Source: Serratia ficaria
GTDB lineage: Bacteria > Pseudomonadota > Gammaproteobacteria > Enterobacterales > Enterobacteriaceae
Length of the DNA stretch: 64,000 bases
NCBI RefSeq assembly: GCF_900187015.1
Contig: NZ_LT906479.1
Location: 1,116,001-1,180,000 of the forward strand
Direction of reading: 5' to 3'
Part shown: positions 34,746 through 42,901 of the stretch, in pieces
How positions within the stretch are numbered: the stretch's first letter is position 1
Layout: each line of letters begins with the position of its first letter
The notes under the pieces: generated by a model
Databases searched by the model: none
What the model was told of the DNA's origin: nothing
Seen by the model: only the letters and a program-made list of their open reading frames with translations
Made by a program: the position numbers and the translations under genes

Positions 34746-35852
34746 ATGTGCAACTGCAATCACGCCTTTCACGCCGACGTCGTCGGCAGCCTGCTGCGCC
34801 CCGCGGCGCTGAAAACCGCTCGTCAGCAGTTCCAGCGCGGTGAAATCGACGCCGCACGGCTGCGGGCCGTTGAGGATGAGCAGATCCGCCTGGCGGTGAC
34901 GAAACAGCAAGATCTCGGCCTGGCGGTGGTGACCGACGGTGAATTCCGCCGCGCCTGGTGGCACTTTGATTTCCTGGAAGGGCTGGACGGGGTGGAGGGC
35001 TACGATGCGCCGCAGGGGATCCAATTCAGCGGCGTGCAAACCAAGGCGCGCAGCATCAAGGTGGTCGGCAAGCTGGGCTTTAACCCGCAGCATCCGATGT
35101 TGGCGGATTTTCGTTTCCTGAAGGCGGTGGCCGGCGACGCCGTACCGAAAATGACCATTCCCAGCCCGAGCGTGCTGCACTTCCGCGGCGGGCGCGAGGC
35201 GATCGACAGCCGGGTCTACCCGGATCTCCAGGCCTATTTTGATGATTTGGCGCAGACCTATCGCGATGCGATCAAGGCGTTCTATGACGCCGGCTGCCGC
35301 TATCTGCAGCTGGACGACACCGTCTGGGCCTACCTGTGTTCCGACGATCAGCGCCGCCAGATCCGCGAACGCGGCGAGGATCCGGATGCGCTGGCGCGCA
35401 TTTACGCCGGGGTGCTGAACGCGGCGATCGCCGGCAAGCCGGAGGATCTGACCATTGGCCTGCACGTTTGCCGCGGCAATTTCCGCTCCACCTGGATCTC
35501 TGAAGGCGGCTATGAGCCGGTGGCGGAGATCCTGTTCGGCCAGGTCAATATCGACGCCTTCTTCCTGGAATACGACAATGAGCGCTCCGGCGGTTTCGAG
35601 CCGCTGCGCTTTATCAAACCGGGCAAACAGCAGGTGGTGCTGGGCCTGATCACCACCAAGAACGGCGAGCCGGAGGATATCGAGCAGGTGAAACAGCGCT
35701 TCGAAGAGGCCGCGCAGTTCGTCGATCGTCGCCAGCTGTGCCTGAGCACCCAGTGCGGTTTCGCCTCCACCGAAGAAGGCAACAGCCTGAGCGAGCAGCA
35801 GCAGTGGGATAAGCTGCAAAGCGTGGTGACGCTTGCCGGCCAGCTCTGGTAA
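34746..35852 (+). CDS. MetE C-terminal-type (core) methionine synthase family protein
   Basis: A 368-residue protein corresponding to only the C-terminal catalytic barrel of cobalamin-independent methionine synthase (MetE is about 750 residues). The start is ATG 34746, nine bases after GGGAG. Zinc ligands expected for the family are visible: His and Cys in GLHVCRGN, Glu in FFLEYDNE and Cys in LSTQCGFAS. The homocysteine-side motif VVTDGEFRRAWWHFDF is present. Such short MetE proteins (like Bacillus YxjG/YxjH) use a methyl donor other than polyglutamyl-methyltetrahydrofolate. MetJ boxes upstream support a role in methionine synthesis. The donor is unknown. Confidence 0.88.
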   Translation: MCNCNHAFHADVVGSLLRPAALKTARQQFQRGEIDAARLRAVEDEQIRLAVTKQQDLGLAVVTDGEFRRAWWHFDFLEGLDGVEGYDAPQGIQFSGVQTKARSIKVVGKLGFNPQHPMLADFRFLKAVAGDAVPKMTIPSPSVLHFRGGREAIDSRVYPDLQAYFDDLAQTYRDAIKAFYDAGCRYLQLDDTVWAYLCSDDQRRQIRERGEDPDALARIYAGVLNAAIAGKPEDLTIGLHVCRGNFRSTWISEGGYEPVAEILFGQVNIDAFFLEYDNERSGGFEPLRFIKPGKQQVVLGLITTKNGEPEDIEQVKQRFEEAAQFVDRRQLCLSTQCGFASTEEGNSLSEQQQWDKLQSVVTLAGQLW

Positions 35853-35870
35853 GGGCAAAAAACCAGCGCA

Positions 35871-35913
35871 TACCGCGCGAAAATGGCGGATTTATTGGCG
35901 TTTTCGCGCGGTA
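35871..35913. other. Large perfect hairpin after the MetE-like gene
   Basis: TACCGCGCGAAAA (35871-35883) and TTTTCGCGCGGTA (35901-35913) are perfect 13-base inverted arms around 17 bases, 19 bases after the stop codon. On the minus strand it is followed within 11 bases by TTTTTT; on the plus strand the right arm has no T-run. It probably insulates the MetE-like gene from brnQ. Confidence 0.55.
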
Positions 35914-36300
35914 ACTGGGGATATGCTTCACGTTTCGTGAGGCGGTTGCTCAAAAATGATACAAATCATGTAGTGTATATTTATTGATAGCCAATATGAT
36001 CGACTAGTGGTGAAAGTTTATCTGGTCGATAACTCTGCTTTTCGCCGTGCGCCTTGCCTTGAAGCGCTATAAACGTTTAACTTACCCCTCGTTGTCGGAC
36101 TAAACCTCCATTTTATAACTCCTAAAACTCTGTCCATCATCATGAGCGGTCACTTTCGAATAAGGACTAAACGCCGGACGTCATGCGTTTTTTGCCCTTA
36201 TGGTTCTCGCGATGAAGCGGCAAGCCGGCAACCGGGTGGGGCGTAACGCCACCACGCTATCGGGCACTTTTTTTCATTTGAACAGGCAACACGACATCGT
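35914..36300 (+). promoter_or_regulatory. Long AT-rich leader region of brnQ
   Basis: This 387-base gap has no recognised gene. It is much more AT-rich than its neighbours. Two small hairpins precede T-runs: AAACGC-10-GCGTTT running into six T (36169-36193), and GTGG-GGCG/CGCC-CCAC (36236-36255) followed 12 bases later by seven T (36268-36274). A 34-codon frame from ATG 36142 to 36246 lacks a ribosome site. The layout suggests a long untranslated leader, possibly attenuated. I do not recognise a known riboswitch. Confidence 0.4.
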
Positions 36301-37620
36301 ATGAGTCATCGTTTAACGTCAAAAGATATTATGGCATTGGGTTTCATGACCTTTGCCTTATTCGTCGGCGCCGGGAACATCATTTTCCCGCCGATGGTCG
36401 GCTTACAGTCCGGTGAACACGTCTGGACCGCGGCGTTCGGCTTCCTGATCACCGCCGTCGGTCTGCCGGTGATCACCGTGATCGCGCTGGCGCGCGTCGG
36501 CGGCGGCATCGACGCCCTGAGCACGCCGATTGGCCGCAGCGCGGGCCTGCTGTTGGCGACCGTCTGTTATCTGGCGGTCGGGCCGCTGTTCGCCACGCCG
36601 CGCACCGCCACCGTGTCCTTTGAGGTGGGCATCGCCCCGCTGACCGGCGACGGCGCCATGCCGCTGTTTATCTACAGCCTGGTGTATTTCGCGCTGGTGA
36701 TCGGCATTTCCCTGTATCCGGGCCGCCTGCTCGACACCGTCGGCCACGTGCTGGCGCCGCTGAAAATCGTGGCGCTGGGCGCGCTGGGCATCGCCGCGCT
36801 GCTGTGGCCGGCGGGTGCGCCAATTCCGGCGACCGATATCTATCAAAATGTGCCTTTCTCTTCCGGCTTCGTTAACGGCTATCTGACCATGGATACCCTG
36901 GGCGCGCTGGTGTTCGGCATCGTCATCGTCAATGCGGCGCGTTCCCGCGGCGTGAAAGACGCCGGCCTGCTGACCCGTTACACCATTCTGGCCGGCCTGA
37001 TCGCCGGCGTCGGCCTGACGCTGGTGTACCTGAGCCTGTTCAAGCTGGGTTCCGGCAGCGGCGTGTTGGTGCCGGACGCCACCAACGGCGCGCAGATCCT
37101 GCACGCTTACGTACAGAATACCTTCGGCGGCCTGGGCAGCTTCTTCCTGGCGGCGCTGATCTTTATCGCCTGCATGGTGACCGCGGTGGGCCTGACCTGC
37201 GCCTGCGCCGAGTTCTTCGCCCAATACCTGCCGTTCTCCTACAAAACGCTGGTGTTCATTCTGGGCCTGTTCTCAATGGTGGTGTCCAACCTGGGCCTGA
37301 GCCATCTGATCCAGATCTCCATTCCGGTGCTGACCGCGATTTACCCGCCGTGCATCGTGCTGGTGGTGCTGAGCTTCACCCTGCGCTGGTGGAACAGCGC
37401 GCCGCGCATCATCGCGCCGGTGATGTTAGTCAGCCTGTTGTTTGGTATCCTTGACGCGGTGAAAGGGTCAAGCCTCCAGCATCTGCTGCCGGCCTGGGCC
37501 CATCATCTGCCGCTGGCGGAACAGGGTCTGGCATGGTTGTCGCCTTCGCTGTTGATGCTGGTGCTGGTCGCGATTTATGATCGGGTGTGCACGCGTTCTG
37601 AAGTGACCGCGCACCAGTAA
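36301..37620 (+). CDS. brnQ: Branched-chain amino acid transporter, LIV-II
   Basis: A 439-residue sodium-coupled carrier for leucine, isoleucine and valine (LIVCS family) in the inner membrane, with about 12 helices. It starts [20 protein letters not shown] and has [18 protein letters not shown] in helix 1-2 and [21 protein letters not shown], the family signature. Length equals E. coli BrnQ. The ribosome site is weak (CAGG), which fits control through the unusual leader. proY follows behind a strong terminator, as in E. coli. Confidence 0.96.
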   Translation: MSHRLTSKDIMALGFMTFALFVGAGNIIFPPMVGLQSGEHVWTAAFGFLITAVGLPVITVIALARVGGGIDALSTPIGRSAGLLLATVCYLAVGPLFATPRTATVSFEVGIAPLTGDGAMPLFIYSLVYFALVIGISLYPGRLLDTVGHVLAPLKIVALGALGIAALLWPAGAPIPATDIYQNVPFSSGFVNGYLTMDTLGALVFGIVIVNAARSRGVKDAGLLTRYTILAGLIAGVGLTLVYLSLFKLGSGSGVLVPDATNGAQILHAYVQNTFGGLGSFFLAALIFIACMVTAVGLTCACAEFFAQYLPFSYKTLVFILGLFSMVVSNLGLSHLIQISIPVLTAIYPPCIVLVVLSFTLRWWNSAPRIIAPVMLVSLLFGILDAVKGSSLQHLLPAWAHHLPLAEQGLAWLSPSLLMLVLVAIYDRVCTRSEVTAHQ

Positions 37621-37640
37621 CACACCGGTCTGAATTTTGG

Positions 37641-37667
37641 GCCACGGACTTGTCCGTGGCTTTTTTA
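37641..37667 (+). terminator. brnQ terminator
   Basis: GCCACGGA-4-TCCGTGGC followed by TTTTTT, 20 bases after the brnQ stop: a clear Rho-independent terminator. Confidence 0.9.
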
Positions 37668-37691
37668 CGTTTAAAACTACGGGTCATTTCC

Positions 37692-39098
37692 ATGCAACAA
37701 CAGTCACCCACCACCCCTCCCGCCAATAGGCTGAAACGCGGTCTCAGCACGCGCCACATTCGCTTTATGGCGCTCGGCTCGGCGATCGGCACCGGGCTGT
37801 TTTACGGTTCGGCGGACGCCATCAAAATGGCCGGCCCCAGCGTGCTGCTGGCTTACCTGATCGGCGGCATCGTGGCCTTTATCATCATGCGCGCGTTGGG
37901 AGAAATGTCGGTCCACAACCCGCAGGCCAGCTCGTTTTCCCGCTATGCGCAGGATTACCTCGGGCCGATGGCCGGGTATATCACCGGCTGGACCTACTGT
38001 TTCGAAATTCTGATCGTCGCCATCGCCGACGTGACCGCCTTCGGCATTTATATGGGCGTCTGGTTCCCGGAGGTGCCGCACTGGATCTGGGTGCTGAGCG
38101 TGGTGTTGATCATCGGCGCCATCAACCTGATGAGCGTCAAGGTGTTCGGTGAGCTGGAGTTCTGGTTCTCGTTCTTCAAGGTCGCCACCATCATCATCAT
38201 GATCGCCGCCGGTATCGGCATCATCATCTGGGGGATTGGCAACGGCGGGCAACCGACCGGCATCCATAACCTGTGGTCCAACGGCGGCTTCTTCAGCAAC
38301 GGCTTCATCGGCATGATCCTGTCGCTGCAACTGGTGATGTTCGCCTACGGCGGCATCGAAATCATCGGCATCACCGCCGGCGAAGCCAAGGACCCGAAAA
38401 AGTCGATTCCGCAGGCCATCAACTCGGTGCCGTGGCGCATTCTGGTGTTTTATGTCGGCACGCTGTTCGTCATCATGTCGATCTATCCGTGGGATCAGGT
38501 GGGCACCAACGGCAGCCCGTTCGTGCTGACCTTCCAGCACATGGGCATCACCGTGGCCGCGGGCATTCTCAACTTCGTGGTGATCACCGCGTCGCTGTCG
38601 GCGATTAACAGCGACGTGTTCGGCGTTGGCCGCATGCTGCACGGCATGGCCGATCAGGGGCATGCGCCGAAGATCTTCAGCAAGGTCTCCAAACGCGGCA
38701 TTCCGTGGGTGACGGTGATGGTGATGATGCTGGCGCTGCTGCTGGCGGTGTATCTCAACTACATCATGCCGGAAAACGTGTTCCTGGTGATCGCGTCGCT
38801 GGCTACCTTCGCCACCGTGTGGGTATGGATCATGATCCTGTTCTCACAGATAGCCTTCCGCCGCAGCCTGAGCAAAGACCAGGTGAAAAAGCTGGCGTTC
38901 CCGCTGCGCGGCGGGGTGTTCACTTCCGCTGTGGCGATCATTTTCCTGGTGTTTATCATCGGCCTGATCGGCTACTTCCCGACGACCCGCATCTCCCTGT
39001 ATGCCGGGTTAGTGTGGGTGGCGGTGCTGTTGGCGGGATACTACTTCAAGGTTAACCGCCAGAAGAAGCGGGCGTTGCTGGCGCAACAGCAGGACTGA
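37692..39098 (+). CDS. proY: Proline-specific permease ProY
   Basis: A 468-residue APC amino-acid permease with 12 membrane helices (E. coli 457). It starts at ATG 37692 ([20 protein letters not shown]); an earlier in-frame ATG would sit inside the brnQ terminator. Family features are [22 protein letters not shown], the helix 2-3 region [16 protein letters not shown], and [25 protein letters not shown]. coli ProY is cryptic under normal conditions; whether this copy is expressed cannot be told. A terminator follows directly. Confidence 0.92.
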   Translation: MQQQSPTTPPANRLKRGLSTRHIRFMALGSAIGTGLFYGSADAIKMAGPSVLLAYLIGGIVAFIIMRALGEMSVHNPQASSFSRYAQDYLGPMAGYITGWTYCFEILIVAIADVTAFGIYMGVWFPEVPHWIWVLSVVLIIGAINLMSVKVFGELEFWFSFFKVATIIIMIAAGIGIIIWGIGNGGQPTGIHNLWSNGGFFSNGFIGMILSLQLVMFAYGGIEIIGITAGEAKDPKKSIPQAINSVPWRILVFYVGTLFVIMSIYPWDQVGTNGSPFVLTFQHMGITVAAGILNFVVITASLSAINSDVFGVGRMLHGMADQGHAPKIFSKVSKRGIPWVTVMVMMLALLLAVYLNYIMPENVFLVIASLATFATVWVWIMILFSQIAFRRSLSKDQVKKLAFPLRGGVFTSAVAIIFLVFIIGLIGYFPTTRISLYAGLVWVAVLLAGYYFKVNRQKKRALLAQQQD

Positions 39099-39106
39099 AA
39101 ATAACA

Positions 39107-39133
39107 ACACCGGCCGGGCGCCGGTGTTTTTTT
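39107..39133 (+). terminator. proY terminator
   Basis: ACACCGGC-5-GCCGGTGT followed by a run of seven T, nine bases after the proY stop. It abuts the 3' end of the convergent small lipoprotein gene. Confidence 0.9.
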
Positions 39134-39395
39134 ATCGCTTTTCCTCCGGCTCATCGTCACCCGAAGCGCGCGCTTCGAGACGCGGGCAGCCGTCGTTCAG
39201 CCGTTCCTCGCTATCCTCGCCGGCGCAGCGCGCCAGCACTTCGCGGATATCCTGCATGCTGTTGCTGAGGGCGCTCAGCGCCGGCTGCAGGTTGTGGCTC
39301 ATGCGGCTTTCATCCAGCGAGGCGCTGTGCAGACAGCCGACGAACAGCAGGGTGGCCAGCAGGGTAAACAGCCGGTGACGTAACCGTTTCAGCAA
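39132..39395 (-). CDS. Small putative lipoprotein
   Basis: An 87-residue frame. I prefer the TTG at 39395 (MLKRLRHRLFTLL), which has GGAGG eight bases upstream. The alternative ATG at 39425 adds ten residues and places that GGAGG inside the coding region. The sequence has a basic start, a hydrophobic segment LFTLLATLLFVG and a Cys (residue 21) in a lipobox-like LFVGC, then a charged, probably helical domain (SLDESRMSHNLQPALSALSNSMQDI) with two further cysteines. No family is recognised. It lies between proY and the mechanosensitive channel gene, and convergence with the proY terminator limits its size. Confidence 0.6.
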   Translation of the reverse strand: MLKRLRHRLFTLLATLLFVGCLHSASLDESRMSHNLQPALSALSNSMQDIREVLARCAGEDSEERLNDGCPRLEARASGDDEPEEKR

Positions 39396-39515
39396 TCCTC
39401 TTTCCTCCGGTCGGCGATAATGCACGCATTAACGCCGTTTTTACGCCGAAAGAGAAGCGGCACGAGACATCCGTTTGCCGTCGATTGAGGATCGTTACCG
39501 ACGGAAACCATTTTG

Positions 39516-40775
39516 TCAGTTGGCGTCAGGAAGCGTCTGTCGCAGCATGCTGCGCATATCGTTGCCGGTCGGCGTCTGGTGAATGCGCAGATCGAATTCG
39601 CCGATCACCGCCAGCATATGATCGAAGATATCCGCCTGGATGCTTTCGTACTCCGCCCAGACCGTGGTGTTGGTGAAGGCGTAAATTTCCAGCGGCAGGC
39701 CTTCCGGCGTCGGCGCCAACTGGCGCACCATCAGGGTCATATTCTGGTGAATGCGCGGATGAGCGCGCAGGTAAGCCGTCAAATAGGCGCGCAGCGTGCC
39801 GAGGTTGGTCAGGCGGCGGCCGTTGAGCGGCGAAGCCAGGTCCACCTCAATTTGTTGATTATGTTGGCTCAGCTCCTGGTCTTTATCGTGCAGGTAGCTT
39901 TGCAGCAGCGGGTTGCGCTTCAAACGCAGCTGTTCTTCATCCGACAGGAAATGCACGCTGGCGGTATCGATATTGATGCTGCGCTTGATGCGTCGCCCGC
40001 CGGATTCCGCCATCGAACGCCAGTTCTTGAACGAGTCCGAGATCAGCGCGTAGGTGGGAATGGTGGTGACGGTGTTGTCCCAATTTTTCACCTTGACGGT
40101 GGTCAGGCCGATATCGGTGACCGCGCCGTCCGCGCCGTATTTCGGCATTTCCAGCCAGTCGCCGATCTTCAGCATGTCGTTGGCGGAAAGCTGAATGCCC
40201 GCCACCAGCCCGAGGATCGGATCCTTGAACACCAACATCAGCACCGCGGTCATGGCGCCAAGGCCGCTGAGCAGCAGCAACGGTGACTTGCCCATCAGCA
40301 GCGAGACGATCATGATGCCGATCAGGATCGCCGCCACCAGCTTCAGCCCCTGGAAAATGCCGCGCAGCGGCAGCTGGTTGGAGATGGGATTCTGCCGCAG
40401 CATCGCCAGCAGGGTATCCAGCAAGGAGAACAGCGACAGCAGGGCGAAGCCGAGGATCCATACCTGCGCGGCGGTGGCGATCACCGCCTGGGTCTGGCTG
40501 CCGGCCTGCAGCCACAGCATCGCCTGCACGTTGATGATCACCCCCTGCAGCAGCAGCGCCATGCGCTGGAACAGCTTGTACTGGGTGATGGCCTGCTGCC
40601 AGACCCGCTGCGACTGCCGGCCGCGGCGCTGGATGGCGGCCAGCACCACGCGGTGCAGCACCAGGTGTATCACCACCGAAATCAGCAGAATCAACCCCAG
40701 CACCATCAGCAGAGACATCATCCCGCCGAATTCCAGCCCAAACTGCTCCAGCCAGCGCGTTATCCGTTGTTGCAT
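39516..40775 (-). CDS. ybdG: MscS-family mechanosensitive channel, YbdG type
   Basis: A 419-residue inner-membrane protein (E. coli YbdG 415). It has about five N-terminal helices, then the pore-lining TM3 ([26 protein letters not shown]) and the MscS beta domain ([45 protein letters not shown]). A C-terminal domain specific to the YbdG subgroup follows. It opens under hypo-osmotic stress at low conductance. AAGGAGCGGCA precedes the ATG. In E. coli ybdG is elsewhere; here it sits between proY and malZ. Confidence 0.9.
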   Translation of the reverse strand: MQQRITRWLEQFGLEFGGMMSLLMVLGLILLISVVIHLVLHRVVLAAIQRRGRQSQRVWQQAITQYKLFQRMALLLQGVIINVQAMLWLQAGSQTQAVIATAAQVWILGFALLSLFSLLDTLLAMLRQNPISNQLPLRGIFQGLKLVAAILIGIMIVSLLMGKSPLLLLSGLGAMTAVLMLVFKDPILGLVAGIQLSANDMLKIGDWLEMPKYGADGAVTDIGLTTVKVKNWDNTVTTIPTYALISDSFKNWRSMAESGGRRIKRSINIDTASVHFLSDEEQLRLKRNPLLQSYLHDKDQELSQHNQQIEVDLASPLNGRRLTNLGTLRAYLTAYLRAHPRIHQNMTLMVRQLAPTPEGLPLEIYAFTNTTVWAEYESIQADIFDHMLAVIGEFDLRIHQTPTGNDMRSMLRQTLPDAN

Positions 40776-40911
40776 TGCCGCTCCTTAAAAAATACGCAAA
40801 AAATATCCACTACACTCGAAACGCGTTAGCCTAAAGGTTAAGCCGTACTATTTGTCGCTGTTTACCTTTTTTTACATAGGGTTATCGCTGTTTTTCGCTC
40901 TCCGCCCCCCG

Positions 40912-40944
40912 GCTCATCCCTGGGTTTTGCGGCCAGAGAGGAGG
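40912..40944. promoter_or_regulatory. malZ: Candidate MalT boxes before malZ
   Basis: On the minus strand AGGGATGAGC (40921-40912) and on the plus strand AGAGAGGAGG (40935-40944) each match the MalT consensus GGGGAKGAGG at 8 of 10 positions. They lie about 80-110 bases before malZ, a member of the maltose regulon in E. coli. Orientation is opposite, so one may be fortuitous. Confidence 0.35.
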
Positions 40945-41022
40945 GGGCGCCGCACGCAACGTGGCATTGTTCGTGGCACTGAAGAACATCGTCGATTTCG
41001 TTTGCTACAGCAGGAGAACAGT

Positions 41023-42846
41023 ATGCTTAACGCCTGGCATCAACCGGTCCCGCCTTTCGTGGTGAAGAAGGGGCAACGTCTGGATATCACGCTGTGGTTA
41101 CAGGGTGATGAAGTTCCCGAGCAGGTGTTTTTACGCGCCGAGCCGGATAACGAGGAGTGGCTGCTGCTCATGAAGGCGCATCGCCACGACGGCATGCATC
41201 GCTATCAGGCCAGCCTGACCTTGCAGGAAGGCGAACCGACCCGCCGCTATTGCTTCAAGCTGCTGTGGGCCGACCGCCAGCAGTGGTTTGGCCCGCAGGG
41301 CCGGTCGCCGACGCCGCCGGGCCAGCTGGCGCAGTTCGCCGTCGATGAGCCGGACCGCGGCCCCGCCTGGGTGGCGGATCAGCTGTTTTACCAGATTTTC
41401 CCCGATCGCTTCGCCAGCAGCGGCGGCGAGCACGGCATCCAAAGCGGCAGCTACCGCCATCATGCGGCGGGGGCCGAGACGGTGCGCCGCGACTGGCAGC
41501 ACCCGCTGGAGGACCATCACGCCGCTTCCACCTTCTACGGCGGCGATCTGGACGGCATCAGCCAAAGGCTGCCGTATCTGCAGCAGTTGGGCGTGACGGC
41601 GCTGTATCTGAATCCGATCTTCACCGCGCCGAGCGTGCACAAATACGATACCGAGGACTATTACCGGGTCGACCCGCACTTCGGCGGCAACGCGGCGCTG
41701 CAGCGTTTGCGAGTGAGCACTCACAAGGTGGGCATGAAGCTGGTGCTGGACGGGGTGTTCAACCATACCGGCGACTCACACCCCTGGTTCGATCGGCACC
41801 GGCAGGGCGAGAGCGGCGCCTGCCATCACCCGGACTCCCCTTACCGCAACTGGTTCAATTTCTACCCTGACGGCCGGGCGCTGTGCTGGAAGGGCAACGC
41901 CAGCCTGCCGAAGCTCAACTTCGCCGAGCCGCAGGTGGCGGAAGCGATTTACCGCGGCGAAGGCAGCGTGGTGCGCCACTGGCTGCGTCCGCCGTACAGC
42001 ATCGACGGCTGGCGGCTGGATGTGGTGCATATGCTGGGGGAAAACGGCGGCGCCGCCGGCAACCTGCGGCATCTGGCGGGCATCTATCGGGCGACAAAGC
42101 AGGAAAACCCGCAGGCCTACGTGCTGGGCGAGCACTTCGGCGACGCGCGCCGCTGGCTGCACGCCGGGGTGGAAGACGCGGCGATGAACTATATGGGCTT
42201 TGCGCTGCCGGTGCGCGCCTTTTTGGCCGGGCTGGACGTGGCGCATCACCCGGTGCGGCTGGACGCCGCCGACTGCGCGCGCTGGATGGACGACTACCGC
42301 GCGGGGTTGCCGCACGGCCGCCAGCTGATTCAGTTCAACCAGCTGGACAGCCACGACACCGCGCGTTTTATCACTTTGCTGCAGGGCAATCAGGCGCGCA
42401 TGCGCATGGCGGCGGTGTGGCTGCTGAGCTGGATCGGCGTGCCCTGTCTGTACTACGGCGATGAAATCGGCCTGGACGGCGCCAACGATCCGTTCTGCCG
42501 CCGGCCGTTTCCCTGGGACGAAAGCCGCTGGGATCGGCCGTTGCTGGCGCTGTTCCAGCGCATGGCGGCGCTGCGCAAACGGAGCCTGGCGCTGCGGCGC
42601 GGCGGCTGCCAGGTGCTGCATGCCGAGGGCGAAACGCTGGTGTTCGTGCGCATGTATCAGCAGGAGCAGGTGCTGGTGGCGTTGCGGCGCGGCGGCGACG
42701 GTGAGCTGGCGTTGCCGCTTAGCCCGCTGCTGGCGGCGGGGCCATGGCGACGCCTGGAAGGGGAAGGGGAACTGAGCGAGCGGCAAGGCGCCATCGGCCT
42801 GCGGTTGGCGGAGGAGTCGGTCACCCTGTGGCGGCGTGAAGGATAA
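41023..42846 (+). CDS. malZ: Maltodextrin glucosidase
   Basis: A 607-residue cytoplasmic GH13 enzyme (E. coli 604) removing glucose from the reducing end of maltodextrins. It starts at ATG 41023 behind AGGAG (MLNAWHQPVPPFVV). Conserved GH13 regions are KLVLDGVFNHTG (I), GWRLDVVHMLG with the nucleophile Asp (II), YVLGEHFGDA with the acid/base Glu (III) and FNQLDSHDTAR (IV). An N-terminal beta-sandwich carries the MalZ-type SPTPPGQLAQFAVDE linker. The long in-frame extension upstream lacks homology and a ribosome site and is rejected. Confidence 0.95.
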   Translation: MLNAWHQPVPPFVVKKGQRLDITLWLQGDEVPEQVFLRAEPDNEEWLLLMKAHRHDGMHRYQASLTLQEGEPTRRYCFKLLWADRQQWFGPQGRSPTPPGQLAQFAVDEPDRGPAWVADQLFYQIFPDRFASSGGEHGIQSGSYRHHAAGAETVRRDWQHPLEDHHAASTFYGGDLDGISQRLPYLQQLGVTALYLNPIFTAPSVHKYDTEDYYRVDPHFGGNAALQRLRVSTHKVGMKLVLDGVFNHTGDSHPWFDRHRQGESGACHHPDSPYRNWFNFYPDGRALCWKGNASLPKLNFAEPQVAEAIYRGEGSVVRHWLRPPYSIDGWRLDVVHMLGENGGAAGNLRHLAGIYRATKQENPQAYVLGEHFGDARRWLHAGVEDAAMNYMGFALPVRAFLAGLDVAHHPVRLDAADCARWMDDYRAGLPHGRQLIQFNQLDSHDTARFITLLQGNQARMRMAAVWLLSWIGVPCLYYGDEIGLDGANDPFCRRPFPWDESRWDRPLLALFQRMAALRKRSLALRRGGCQVLHAEGETLVFVRMYQQEQVLVALRRGGDGELALPLSPLLAAGPWRRLEGEGELSERQGAIGLRLAEESVTLWRREG

Positions 42847-42848
42847 GG

Positions 42849-42875
42849 GAAAAAGGGGGCGTTGAACCGCCCCCT
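42849..42875 (-). terminator. ggt terminator
   Basis: On the minus strand GGGGGCG-6-CGCCCCC is followed by TTTTT. It lies between the convergent malZ and ggt stops and fits a Rho-independent terminator for ggt; the plus strand has no T-run here. Confidence 0.75.
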
Positions 42876-42901
42876 GGTAGGGTGAGTGGGCGTTTACATC
42901 A

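Noticed and set aside
36142..36246. Leader peptide gene before brnQ
   Set aside because: The 34-codon frame lacks a ribosome site and has no run of Leu, Ile or Val codons.
40852..41022. N-terminal extension of malZ
   Set aside because: No ribosome site at 40852, unrelated sequence, and ATG 41023 with AGGAG gives the E. coli length.
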